Both the position numbers and the translations under genes were made by a program. This document shows positions 24,543 through 32,685 of a DNA stretch of 64,000 bases, one piece after another. A model generated the notes under the pieces. It searched no databases. It was not told where the DNA came from and worked only from the letters and a program-made list of their open reading frames with translations. Source of the stretch: Candidatus Melainabacteria bacterium (GTDB lineage: Bacteria; Cyanobacteriota; Vampirovibrionia; Obscuribacterales; Obscuribacteraceae); NCBI GenBank assembly GCA_016699165.1, contig CP064963.1, positions 1,612,001 to 1,676,000 of the forward strand, read 5' to 3'. Position 1 is the stretch's first letter; the number at the start of each line of letters is the position of its first letter.

Positions 24543-26837
24543 ATGAAATCGATTTTAACAACTTCGCTGGCAGCCCTGACATTTGTAGGACAAGTTTTAA
24601 CGGCGCAGACACTTCCTGTTGACGCCAAAACACACAAGCTTTCTGCCACCAAAGCGGAGCCGAGAATTCAATTAGCTCGCCTGCCTTTCACCAAATCGAA
24701 AGAAGAGAAGGAAGAAGCGGACAAGAAGGGCGATAAAAAAGACGACAAGTCTGACAAGTCTGAAAAATCAGAAAAATCTGAAAAGAAAGACGACAAGAAA
24801 GTCGAAAAAGTAGAGAAATCGGAAAAAACAGAAAAGACCGAAAAAACTGAGAAAGCAGAGAAAAAAGGCGGCTTCTTTGGTGGCAAACCAAAAGAAGAAA
24901 AGAAAGTCGAAAAGACTGAGACTAAAACAGAAACTAAAGTAGAAAAAGTTGTCGAAGAAAAGCCCGTCGTCAAAGCAACTAAAGAAGAAAAACAAACTAA
25001 AGAAGACGCGCCCAAGTTCACTCCAGATGCGGCACTCATAAGCATTTTAAAAGACATAACCAAAACTTTGCCTCAAGCCGGTGAAGAGATGGGTCTCACC
25101 ACTGCCGATGAGAAAGCAATTGTCGAGCAGGCACGACTCATATTAGAGAAAGCCATTTCAAATGAAGATCTTCCAAACGATCGCATTTTAGCCAAAGGCA
25201 CAGACAACAAAAAGTCGATGCAAACCGAAGCCTGGGCAACAGGCGAAGTCAAAGTTTCAGACAAACTAACAGGCTCAGTAGCCTGCGTTTGGGGCAAACG
25301 AGTAAAGGGTCTGTTCACTGTCACCATAGCTGGAGAAAGCGACAAGACAGTCGACAATGGCTCCAAAGTTGGAGAATTCATTGTAGTTCTTACCGGCAAA
25401 TCACCAGTACAAAGTGGATTCGATATTCAAAGCCAGTCAGAAGTCAACTTCTGGAAAGGCGAAGTCGCATCAGTCAAAGTTGAATCAGCCTGCCTGCCCA
25501 AAGAAGAAGCTTCAAGCGATGAAGAGAAATCCGAATCCAAAGAAGTTGAAAGCAAGGGGGCAGAGCCTGTAAAAAAAAAGCCCCTAGCAATTCTTGATTC
25601 GGTTAACACCAAACGAATCAAGCAATACCAGGTAGAGCTGGCAAACTACAAGAAGCACGAAGAAGACCTTGCTGCAATCGAGCAAGCCAAAATCGAACAG
25701 GAACAAAAAGAAGCCGAAGAAAAACTGGCTTTAGCAGATGCGGAAGCCGACAAAAAAGCCAAGGCTCAAGAGTCAAAAGAAAAAGAAGAAACTGAAGTCG
25801 CCGAGAAATCTCAAGAGTCCAAAGAAACTAAAGAGTCAAAAGAATCCGAAGAAAAAGTCGCTGAAAACAAATCTGATAAATCGGACAAATCCGAGAAAAC
25901 AGAAAAGACTGAAAAAACTGAAAAAATAGAAAAGTCTGAAAAAACTGTAGTGGCTGAAAAGCCCGTTAAAACTGAAACCGAAAAGACTTCAATTGCAAGT
26001 ATCAATTTGCCACCAGTAAATTCTGGTCGAGTCTGGGACAATCCTGCCGCAAACTCCACTATAAGACAACCCAGTCTTGAAGCCAATCTTGTATCCCCAG
26101 AGCGTGCCATCGCTGGCAAAATGGTAACAGTTTCTGTAGTAGACAAAGACTCAAAACCCGAACCATCTGTCGAGTTAAGTTTCAACGGTGCCACCATCAC
26201 CACCGATTCTAAAGGTCAAGCAAACTTTCTGGTTCCAGAAGATGCGACACCTGGAAGAACGCTTCACATCTCACTTTGTGCCAGACCCGAGTTGACTCCA
26301 GACGTGGTCGATATTTTGCAACCATTAATGTCGGCAGTCGACGGACAGGCACCAAGCATAGACAGAGTGTCACCACTGGTTTCATCCAACAAGCAATTAA
26401 TTATCAACGGACATGATTTCGAAGGAATGTCAGCTGATAATCACATTCTTATAGATAACCAATTCGAAGCACAAGTAATCGCCGCATCTCCTGTGCAATT
26501 GCATCTTGTTATTCCAAATAATTTGACTGCTGGAGCGCACACAGTCTCTGTTCAAAATTCAGGACTTAGAAGCAACGCATCGCGCTTTGAATACATCACC
26601 TCCAAACTGTCTACCGATGAAAAGAAAGGCAACCTGGACAAACTAACAATTCAAGTACAGGGCACAAGCGATCCAGTACACATAAGAGTAGTAAACAATT
26701 CGCCTGACGTAATCAAAATAAACAAAGGCAACAATCTGCTTGTTACTACAAGTGGTGGCAGTGTCAATTCATACGTCTTGCAAGCAAAGCGCTTGAAAAA
26801 AGGCGACTACAAAATAGATACCAAAATAGAGTTATAG
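24543..26837 (+). CDS. Secreted Lys/Glu-rich protein with Ig-like domains
   Basis: This 764-residue exported protein starts at the ATG at 24543 after a TTGAGG site. A signal peptide (LTTSLAALTFVGQVLTAQT) leads. Residues ~50-160 and ~390-490 are long Lys/Glu/Ser/Thr runs with reiterated EKTEK and DKSEK units. Between them is a folded segment (~165-330). The C-terminal third has an Ig-like/carboxypeptidase-regulatory type domain (VSPERAIAGKMVTVSVVDKD) and an IPT/TIG-like domain (PSIDRVSPLVSSNKQLIING). The charged spacers are probably disordered stalks. The function is unknown; adhesion or matrix binding is a guess. Confidence 0.7.
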   Translation: MKSILTTSLAALTFVGQVLTAQTLPVDAKTHKLSATKAEPRIQLARLPFTKSKEEKEEADKKGDKKDDKSDKSEKSEKSEKKDDKKVEKVEKSEKTEKTEKTEKAEKKGGFFGGKPKEEKKVEKTETKTETKVEKVVEEKPVVKATKEEKQTKEDAPKFTPDAALISILKDITKTLPQAGEEMGLTTADEKAIVEQARLILEKAISNEDLPNDRILAKGTDNKKSMQTEAWATGEVKVSDKLTGSVACVWGKRVKGLFTVTIAGESDKTVDNGSKVGEFIVVLTGKSPVQSGFDIQSQSEVNFWKGEVASVKVESACLPKEEASSDEEKSESKEVESKGAEPVKKKPLAILDSVNTKRIKQYQVELANYKKHEEDLAAIEQAKIEQEQKEAEEKLALADAEADKKAKAQESKEKEETEVAEKSQESKETKESKESEEKVAENKSDKSDKSEKTEKTEKTEKIEKSEKTVVAEKPVKTETEKTSIASINLPPVNSGRVWDNPAANSTIRQPSLEANLVSPERAIAGKMVTVSVVDKDSKPEPSVELSFNGATITTDSKGQANFLVPEDATPGRTLHISLCARPELTPDVVDILQPLMSAVDGQAPSIDRVSPLVSSNKQLIINGHDFEGMSADNHILIDNQFEAQVIAASPVQLHLVIPNNLTAGAHTVSVQNSGLRSNASRFEYITSKLSTDEKKGNLDKLTIQVQGTSDPVHIRVVNNSPDVIKINKGNNLLVTTSGGSVNSYVLQAKRLKKGDYKIDTKIEL
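24735..24870 (+). repeat. Lys/Glu/Ser-coding low-complexity repeat block 1
   Basis: This block of degenerate AAA/GAA/TCT-rich triplet-based repeats encodes alternating DKSDKSEKSEK and EKTEKTEK units in the secreted protein. A very similar block lies 1.1 kb further on in the same gene, so unequal recombination or slippage could change its length. Confidence 0.6.
25868..25965 (+). repeat. Lys/Glu/Ser-coding low-complexity repeat block 2
   Basis: This second block of purine-rich triplet repeats (SDKSDKSEKTEKTEKTEK units) is homologous in pattern to the block at 24735-24870. Both are in frame and in direct orientation within one gene. Confidence 0.6.
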
Positions 26838-26846
26838 TCAAAAATT

Positions 26847-28127
26847 ATGATCCAGGCACCCCTTTCAAGACAGTACTCGCAAAAGTTAGAAAAGCTCATC
26901 CCAGGCGGCGTCAACAGCCCCTTTCGATCTTTTCGAGAAGTGGGCGGACACACTCTTTTCTTTTGTCGCGGTACCGGGTCTAAAATTCTTGACGTAGACG
27001 GCAACACATACATAGATTACGTTGGAGCCTGGGGTCCATCTATTCTTGGACACGCAGCCCCTGAGTGCGTGGCTGCTGTATACGAAACAATGAAGAAAGG
27101 CTTCTTGTTTGGCGCCCCACACGAGCTAGAAATCGAACTAGCCGAACTAGTCCAGCAATGTCTTCCCTCGATGCAAAAAATGCGCTTCGTAAACTCTGGA
27201 ACAGAAGCCGTGATGTCGAGTATTCGACTAGCACGCGGTGTCACCAAGCGCGATTTAGTTTTGATGTTTGAAGGTTGCTACCACGGTCACAACGATGCAA
27301 CGCTTGCAAATCATTCAGATGGCATTCCAGAAGAAGTACGTAACAAAACCATTCATGCCACTTTCAATAATTTAGACACCGTCGAAAAAGCCTTCCTTGA
27401 AAATCCAGGCAAAATCGCCTGCGTCATTCTTGAGCCAGTAACAGGCTCGATGGGTGTCGTGGTACCAAGAGATGGCTTCTTGAAAGGACTAAAAGAACTC
27501 TGTCGCAAGTACGGTGCCCTTCTAATATTTGACGAGGTACTCACCGGATTTAGAATTGCACTTGGTGGCGCCCAAGAATATTATGGAGTCCGCCCTGATA
27601 TTACTTGCTTGGGCAAAGCACTTGGTGGTGGCATGCCAATTGGTGCTTATGGTGGCAGTGCTGAAATCATGGATCACTTAATGCCTATTGGAAAAGTTTA
27701 CCAAGCAGGAACATTTTCTGGTAACCCGATGTCTATGGCAGGCGGCGTAGCCACGCTAAAGAAACTGATGCTCACTGGAGTTTATGGTTCAATAGAAGAG
27801 AAAGCCAATTGGTTATTTGGCGGACTGAGAAATGCCTTGCAAGAGATTCATGATAAGACAGGCACTACTGCTCCAATTCAAATTCAAAACGTGGGCTCAA
27901 TGTTCTCACTTTCATTTTGCGAACACCCCATCACCAAATTTGGTGACGCTCGCTCAATAGATGCAGATGCCTATGCCAAATTCTTCCATGCACTTTTAAG
28001 TCGCGGCATTTACTTTCCACCGTCTAGTACTGATGCTGCCTGCATATCACTTGCTCACAGCGCAGGCGATATAACAGATACAATTGAAGCGTGTACAGGT
28101 GCATTTTTAGAAGTGCTTGTTAGTTAA
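26847..28127 (+). CDS. hemL: Glutamate-1-semialdehyde 2,1-aminomutase
   Basis: This 426-residue PLP enzyme makes 5-aminolevulinate in the C5 tetrapyrrole pathway. It has the PGGVNSPFRSF N-terminus (~17-27), GAPHELEIELAE, the substrate region MFEGCYHGHND, DEVLTGFR (PLP Asp) and the catalytic Lys in CLGKALGGGMPIGAYGG, then AGTFSGNPMSMAGG. All hallmark residues are present and the length is normal. It starts 9 bp after the preceding secreted protein with no strong ribosome-binding site; a short inverted repeat lies after its stop. It is the only haem gene in the window. Confidence 0.95.
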   Translation: MIQAPLSRQYSQKLEKLIPGGVNSPFRSFREVGGHTLFFCRGTGSKILDVDGNTYIDYVGAWGPSILGHAAPECVAAVYETMKKGFLFGAPHELEIELAELVQQCLPSMQKMRFVNSGTEAVMSSIRLARGVTKRDLVLMFEGCYHGHNDATLANHSDGIPEEVRNKTIHATFNNLDTVEKAFLENPGKIACVILEPVTGSMGVVVPRDGFLKGLKELCRKYGALLIFDEVLTGFRIALGGAQEYYGVRPDITCLGKALGGGMPIGAYGGSAEIMDHLMPIGKVYQAGTFSGNPMSMAGGVATLKKLMLTGVYGSIEEKANWLFGGLRNALQEIHDKTGTTAPIQIQNVGSMFSLSFCEHPITKFGDARSIDADAYAKFFHALLSRGIYFPPSSTDAACISLAHSAGDITDTIEACTGAFLEVLVS

Positions 28128-28179
28128 TCAGACTTGAATTTTTGACTTTCAAGGTGCGTTTAAAGTATTTGTTTTGATC

Positions 28180-28206
28180 ATAAGCATTACGGGAAGAAAT
28201 GCTTAT
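28180..28206. terminator. Hairpin between convergent hemL and the sugar operon
   Basis: ATAAGCATT (28180-28188) and AATGCTTAT (28198-28206) form a perfect 9-bp stem around a 9-base loop. It sits between two convergent genes, so a bidirectional terminator is the natural reading, but there is no clear T-tract on either side. Confidence 0.4.
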
Positions 28207-28234
28207 CCTTGACGACCCAAGCGCAAGGGAGCTA

Positions 28235-28462
28235 TCAATCCGGTTTCGGAAAAAATCGGTTTAAAAGCTTTTTGGTCAAAAACAATGATGCGCTTATAGA
28301 AAGAAAAACAAAAGGTGGAAAGTAAATCGACATAGCTTTCAAAACGTCATCTTTGATTTCTTTATTAACCCGAGCAGCCGCGACTAAATCTTGTTGTGGA
28401 CCTGGAAATTGGTTTATCAGATTAGCCTCAACTCTTGCATATCCAACAAACAAAAAAACCAC
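28235..28462 (-). CDS. Small membrane protein at end of sugar operon
   Basis: From the GTG at 28462 the product is 75 residues with two hydrophobic segments (VVFLFVGYA at the start, PPFVFLSISASLFL near the end) and a basic C-terminus. The same frame stays open upstream to a stop at 28556-28558 and encodes a plausible first part of helix one (KIVLTLSVIVGILVGLHI) with no ATG, GTG or TTG. The real start may therefore be a rare codon (ATT or CTG) after the glycosyltransferase stop, or the gene may be damaged at its 5' end. No family is recognised. Confidence 0.5.
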   Translation of the reverse strand: MVFLFVGYARVEANLINQFPGPQQDLVAAARVNKEIKDDVLKAMSIYFPPFVFLSISASLFLTKKLLNRFFPKPD

Positions 28463-28541
28463 GCAGAACTCTATGTGTAGCCCAACTAAGATGCCGACTA
28501 TAACTGATAAAGTCAGTACAATTTTTCGTTTCAGACGCGAA

Positions 28542-29291
28542 TTAGAAACCAGATCTCATTCCAATTAAATCTGAGAATGTATCCCAAATTACTGAGAATT
28601 TGCCACCAGAAGCACCTTGAGTTAAACGAGGCAAGTGTTCGATTGGAATCTCGATCAGTTTAAATCCAGCACGCTGAGCTCGAATGCACAACTCAGCATC
28701 AACGAAAGGCGAGTACGATTGCAGTTTGATGCAATCCATCACATCTTTCTTGAAGAGCTTGATTGAGTTTACGTCTTTGTTTTTGTTTCCGTAGAAAATG
28801 CGCAACATCATGTTGTAGACAGCAGATTGCATTTTTCTTCTTGGTGGATCGTTACGCTGAATGCGCCAGCCGATTACGAAATCATGATCTTTGAGACCTT
28901 GAGCCATTTTCAGTATTTCGCGTGGTGCGTATTGGTAGTCGCCAGGCAGGGAGAAGATGAACTCTTTGTTTCCAGCCAAATAAAGTTCTCTTATGGTGGC
29001 ACCAAAACCTTTATTGGTTTTATGGTCGATAACTGTGATGTTCGGATTCAGTAGCGCTTCTTCTTTGATACGATCAAGAGTGGCGTCTTTACTGCCATCG
29101 TTACATACGATTATTTCGTAACTGTTAGTGATTTTGGAAAGCAAGTCGCCAGAATCGCGAAGCAAGCGACCGATGGTGTCTTGGTCGTTGTAGGCGGGAA
29201 TGATGAGCGAGACCGAATCGAGTTTGACGAAATTATCAATCGTCTGTCTGCTAGTCGGACGTACAGGCGTTAACTGTGTCGCAGTAGGCAT
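28542..29291 (-). CDS. Family 2 glycosyltransferase (dolichyl-phosphate mannosyltransferase type)
   Basis: This is a 249-residue GT-A glycosyltransferase. SLIIPAYNDQDTIGRLLRD (~28-46) begins the nucleotide-binding fold, with IIVCNDGSKDATLD (~59-72) and a DXD-like SLPGDYQYAP segment (~115-124). No C-terminal membrane helices are seen. This layout fits polyprenyl-phosphate sugar transferases that load a sugar on undecaprenyl phosphate. The ATG overlaps the TAA of the upstream aminotransferase (TAATG), so translation is coupled. The unknown small membrane protein follows. Confidence 0.9.
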   Translation of the reverse strand: MPTATQLTPVRPTSRQTIDNFVKLDSVSLIIPAYNDQDTIGRLLRDSGDLLSKITNSYEIIVCNDGSKDATLDRIKEEALLNPNITVIDHKTNKGFGATIRELYLAGNKEFIFSLPGDYQYAPREILKMAQGLKDHDFVIGWRIQRNDPPRRKMQSAVYNMMLRIFYGNKNKDVNSIKLFKKDVMDCIKLQSYSPFVDAELCIRAQRAGFKLIEIPIEHLPRLTQGASGGKFSVIWDTFSDLIGMRSGF

Positions 29292-30442
29292 TACACTTTA
29301 CTCCCAGTTTTGCTTCCTATGAACTCTTTGATTTTGTGGCAGACATATTCGACATCGTCTTCGGTCAAGCCTTGATGCATCGGCAAGCTCAAAATACGAT
29401 CAGCCATATATTCTGTCTTGGGCAAGAAACCGCGCTTATTGCCCAGGTGTTGATACGCCTTTTGCAAGTGAGCTGGAATCGGATAGTGGATAAGCGCTTG
29501 AATAGAGGCTTCAGCTTCAAGCCATTCTCTCAATTCTTCGCGTTTATCGGTTTGGATTACATATAAATGATAGACATGGAAATTGTCTTTGGCTTCAACC
29601 GGAGTTTCGACCACATCTTTTAAAAGCTTGGTGTAGAGCGCTGCTAGCTTGCGACGCTTATCGTTCCATTCTTTGACATAAGGAAGTTGAGCAGAAAGAA
29701 TGGCTGCTTGCATTTCATCAAGACGGCTATTCACGCCAAATTCGTCATGGTGATAACGCTTAGACTGACCATAATTGCGAAGCATTTTGAGGCTTTCGTA
29801 TGCTTTATCAGAGTTGCACGATACCGCGCCACCATCTCCAAAAGCACCAAGATTTTTGCTTGGATAAAAACTAAAGGCACCATAATCACCGATAGTTCCA
29901 GCCGCTTTACCTTTATATGTTGCACCGGTTGCTTGAGCGCAATCTTCGAGCACCACTAATTTGTGCTTGGTGGCAACTTGCATTACTGCGTCCATGTCCA
30001 CCATTTGTCCATATAAATGAACGGGGATAATCACTTTTGTATTTTTGGTGATTTTGGCTTCTAAATCTTTGGGGTCCATCACCAGAGTGTCTGGACATAC
30101 ATCTATAAAGATGGGGGTCGCACCAGTTTTGGCGATGGCGCAAATGGTGGGGACTGCAGTATGAGCCACCACTAATATTTCGTCACCAGTTTTGACACCA
30201 GCATCTAAAAGAGCCAGGTAAATGGCGTCTGTACCTGATGCGCAGCCTACTACGCGTTTCTCAGGCAGACCTAAGAAAGCGGCAAACTGGTCTTCGAAAG
30301 CGTCCAGTTCTTTGCCCAAAATATAATGACCAGAAGCAAGAACGCGGTTCACTGCGGCGTCTAGCTGTTGCTTGTAGTCTTGGTAATGTGCTTTGAGGTT
30401 GCCGAAAGGCACAGATTTGGCAGGTGTTGGGGTTGTAGTCAT
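29291..30442 (-). CDS. DegT/DnrJ/EryC1/StrS-family sugar aminotransferase
   Basis: This 383-residue PLP-dependent aminotransferase should amidate a keto group of a nucleotide-linked sugar. It shows FEDQFAAFLG, the cofactor-binding SGTDAIYLAL (~65-74) and the Schiff-base Lys in AFSFYPSKNLGAFGDGGAV (~184-202), plus NSRLDEMQAAIL. The family also has dehydratase members that replace this Lys with His; here Lys is kept. It heads the operon with the glycosyltransferase and is divergent from an epimerase/dehydratase, which could supply its keto-sugar. Confidence 0.92.
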   Translation of the reverse strand: MTTTPTPAKSVPFGNLKAHYQDYKQQLDAAVNRVLASGHYILGKELDAFEDQFAAFLGLPEKRVVGCASGTDAIYLALLDAGVKTGDEILVVAHTAVPTICAIAKTGATPIFIDVCPDTLVMDPKDLEAKITKNTKVIIPVHLYGQMVDMDAVMQVATKHKLVVLEDCAQATGATYKGKAAGTIGDYGAFSFYPSKNLGAFGDGGAVSCNSDKAYESLKMLRNYGQSKRYHHDEFGVNSRLDEMQAAILSAQLPYVKEWNDKRRKLAALYTKLLKDVVETPVEAKDNFHVYHLYVIQTDKREELREWLEAEASIQALIHYPIPAHLQKAYQHLGNKRGFLPKTEYMADRILSLPMHQGLTEDDVEYVCHKIKEFIGSKTGSKV

Positions 30443-30550
30443 TGACCTTTAAACCAGAGGAATAATTAGGCAAACAATCATAATAGATACTGCACTTGTC
30501 TACCTAACTTGCAATTAATGAGCAGCCATTTTTCAGGCTTGGCTACATGT

Positions 30551-30556
30551 TAGAAT
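30551..30556 (+). promoter_or_regulatory. Candidate extended -10 promoter of the epimerase gene
   Basis: TGTTAGAAT at 30548-30556 fits an extended -10 element (TGn then TAGAAT), about 52 bp upstream of the ATG at 30609. No matching -35 is seen, as is usual for extended -10 promoters. Confidence 0.3.
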
Positions 30557-30608
30557 CAGCACTTATTCGCGAGGGCGGGGACTTCGGTCACCATATTAAG
30601 TGCATTTT

Positions 30609-31667
30609 ATGTCAAACAATTATCTATCTCAATTTAAAAACAAATCAGTACTGGTCACAGGCGGCATGGGCTTTATAGGCTCCAGTCTGGTGCTCAAGCT
30701 AGTTGAAGCGGGCGCCGATGTCACTGTAATTGACGCCATGATTCCAGACTACGGCGGCAACGAATTCAATCTTGCCCCGGTTAAAGATAAAGTGCGTATC
30801 AACTTTAGCGATATACGCGACGAGAATGCCATCAATTATTTAGTGCGCGGCAAAGATTATGTATTCCATTTGGCTGGTCAAGTTTGCCATTTGATGAGCC
30901 TTTCCAATCCTTTTCCAGACATTCAAATCAACATCACCGGCACAGCCATTTTGATGGAAGCGCTCCGCAAGCACAACAAAGACGCCGTGGTTGTATATAC
31001 AGGAACCCGTGGTCAATATGGCGAATCGGTCTCGCTTCCGGTCAATGAAGAAGCTCCGACCAATCCAAAAGGTATTTACGAAATTTCTAACCTGACCGCA
31101 GAAAAGATTATTAAGGTCTATAACGACGTTCATGGAATTCGCTCTGTATTGTTGCGATTAAGCAATATTTACGGTCCGCGTTCGCAGATGATGCACTCGC
31201 GCTTTGGCGTATGCAACTGGTTTGTTCGTCTTGCCATGGACAATGGCACCATTCAAGTTTTTGGCGACGGAAGCATTCTGCGCGACTTCTGTTATGTAGA
31301 TGACACTGTCGAAGCCATTTTGCGCTCGGCAATTACCGAGCAAGCCTATGGCGAAATCTTCAATGTGGGATCAGATATTCCAGTCAGCTTCTTAGAATTG
31401 GTCAAAACAATCGTTGATGTAGCAGGCAGTGGAAACTGGAAATTTGCCGAGTTCTCACCCGAGCGCAAAGCGCAAGAACCAGGCGACTTTTATTCTGACA
31501 TAAACAAAATCACATCGATTGTAGGCTGGCGTCCGACCACCACGCTTGAAGCGGGTATCGGCAAAACAATTGAATACTACAAAAAGACACGCGACCACTA
31601 CTGGCAAATCGAAAAACCAGAAGATAAAAACGCTAAGACTGCCACCAAAACCGGTGCCGCAGTTTAG
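30609..31667 (+). CDS. NAD-dependent nucleotide-sugar epimerase/dehydratase
   Basis: This is an extended short-chain dehydrogenase, 352 residues from the ATG at 30609. It has a Rossmann loop VLVTGGMGFIGSSLVLKL (~14-31). The catalytic region is modified: the expected YxxxK is seen as YEISNLTAEKI (~157-167), where Tyr is followed by an Asn instead of the usual Lys four residues later. The C-terminal half has the substrate-binding segment common to UDP-sugar epimerases (RDFCYVDDTVEAIL). It probably acts on a UDP-, GDP- or dTDP-sugar that feeds the divergent aminotransferase. The frame also opens at a GTG at 30600. Confidence 0.87.
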   Translation: MSNNYLSQFKNKSVLVTGGMGFIGSSLVLKLVEAGADVTVIDAMIPDYGGNEFNLAPVKDKVRINFSDIRDENAINYLVRGKDYVFHLAGQVCHLMSLSNPFPDIQINITGTAILMEALRKHNKDAVVVYTGTRGQYGESVSLPVNEEAPTNPKGIYEISNLTAEKIIKVYNDVHGIRSVLLRLSNIYGPRSQMMHSRFGVCNWFVRLAMDNGTIQVFGDGSILRDFCYVDDTVEAILRSAITEQAYGEIFNVGSDIPVSFLELVKTIVDVAGSGNWKFAEFSPERKAQEPGDFYSDINKITSIVGWRPTTTLEAGIGKTIEYYKKTRDHYWQIEKPEDKNAKTATKTGAAV

Positions 31668-31681
31668 TCGCAACTAGGTCA

Positions 31682-32685
31682 TTAAGTAATAGAATCAGGA
31701 TCGGCAAGAAATTTATTTTCTTTGTTCGCTCTAAAAGTATCAGCAAAGGTGCGCACACCGCCTAAAACGGCGTCGATATTTTCGTGTTTCATGATGCTTG
31801 AACGATAAGGGTCTGTTACTTGTCCGTGTCCAATGTTTTTTACAGCTTGCTGAATGCACCAGGTGCCATAATCTTTTATAGAATCGGCAAATTCCATTTC
31901 ATCATCGGTGATACCAAGCACATTGAATAAACCAAATCCACCAGAGGGAAGCATACACCACGCTTCTGGTGCTTCGTCTGCATACCAGACAACAGCGTGT
32001 TTCAGTTCTGAATTAGAGTAAGGATCTACTGGTCCATTGAGCGAAACGCGCACACCAGGAGATAAAACACCTGCATGATTGAACACATAAAATGCCATGG
32101 TACGAAGAAGTTGGGCAGCCATTTTGCATCGGTAGGACTTTTAACTATTAACTCGATACCAAAACCAGACACTTCTTGGTGTCCATATTGAAGCCATGGT
32201 GTAGACAATCCAGCGGTGACATAAGTCCAAAAGGGTCTTAGCGGATCGGGACCATAAGCCAATATTGCCAGTTGCTGCTCATCTGCTAAAAGCGATGGTT
32301 CGCTTGTATCGAGCGACATAGTTTTGCGCTCGCTAGGTTTGTAGTTGGCAGGAAGTTGGCGTGGTGGCGGAGCCCAGTTATGGGGGTCGCTGTGTGACGG
32401 AGCGCCAAACATCTGATGGTAAATTTCGTTTCGCGATTCCCATGCATCGACAATAAGTGTACGTCGTGCTTGCTCGTCACCGTGTGTGTCAATTTGAGCG
32501 GTAATCAAATCAGACAAACTAGGTCTTGAACTTGGACTCTTCTTTAAAGTTTCGCTTGATTCACTCGATTCGTTTGATCTACTCGATGACTCAGATTCTG
32601 CAGCTTGTTTTGGATCGCTTGCCATTTGCTCAACGAACGTTTTTTTCTTATTCGAATCGTCTTTTTTGTGTCGTTTTTTAGACAT
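31682..32685 (-). pseudogene. Frameshifted suppressor-of-fused (SUFU) domain protein
   Basis: Two overlapping frames together make one SUFU-domain protein. The first (32685 to ~32110) has a disordered Ser/Lys-rich N-terminus, then ILAYGPDPLRPFWTYVTAGL and GFGIELIVKS. The second (from ~32112 to 31682) continues with LLRTMAFYVFNHAG, VRVSLNGPVDP and NVLGITDDEMEFAD. Reading passes from WLPN to LLRTMAF if a single base is restored near 32110-32112. As written, the first frame instead runs on to a stop at 32026. Bacterial SUFU proteins are usually thought to work in polymorphic-toxin immunity, although no toxin gene is adjacent. The start overlaps the lepA stop (TAATG). Confidence 0.75.

Noticed and set aside
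24668..25063. Antisense Ser/Phe-rich frames opposite the Lys/Glu repeat block (also 25811-26203)
   Set aside because: They are mirror images of the low-complexity Lys/Glu codons, have no domain, and no ribosome-binding site.
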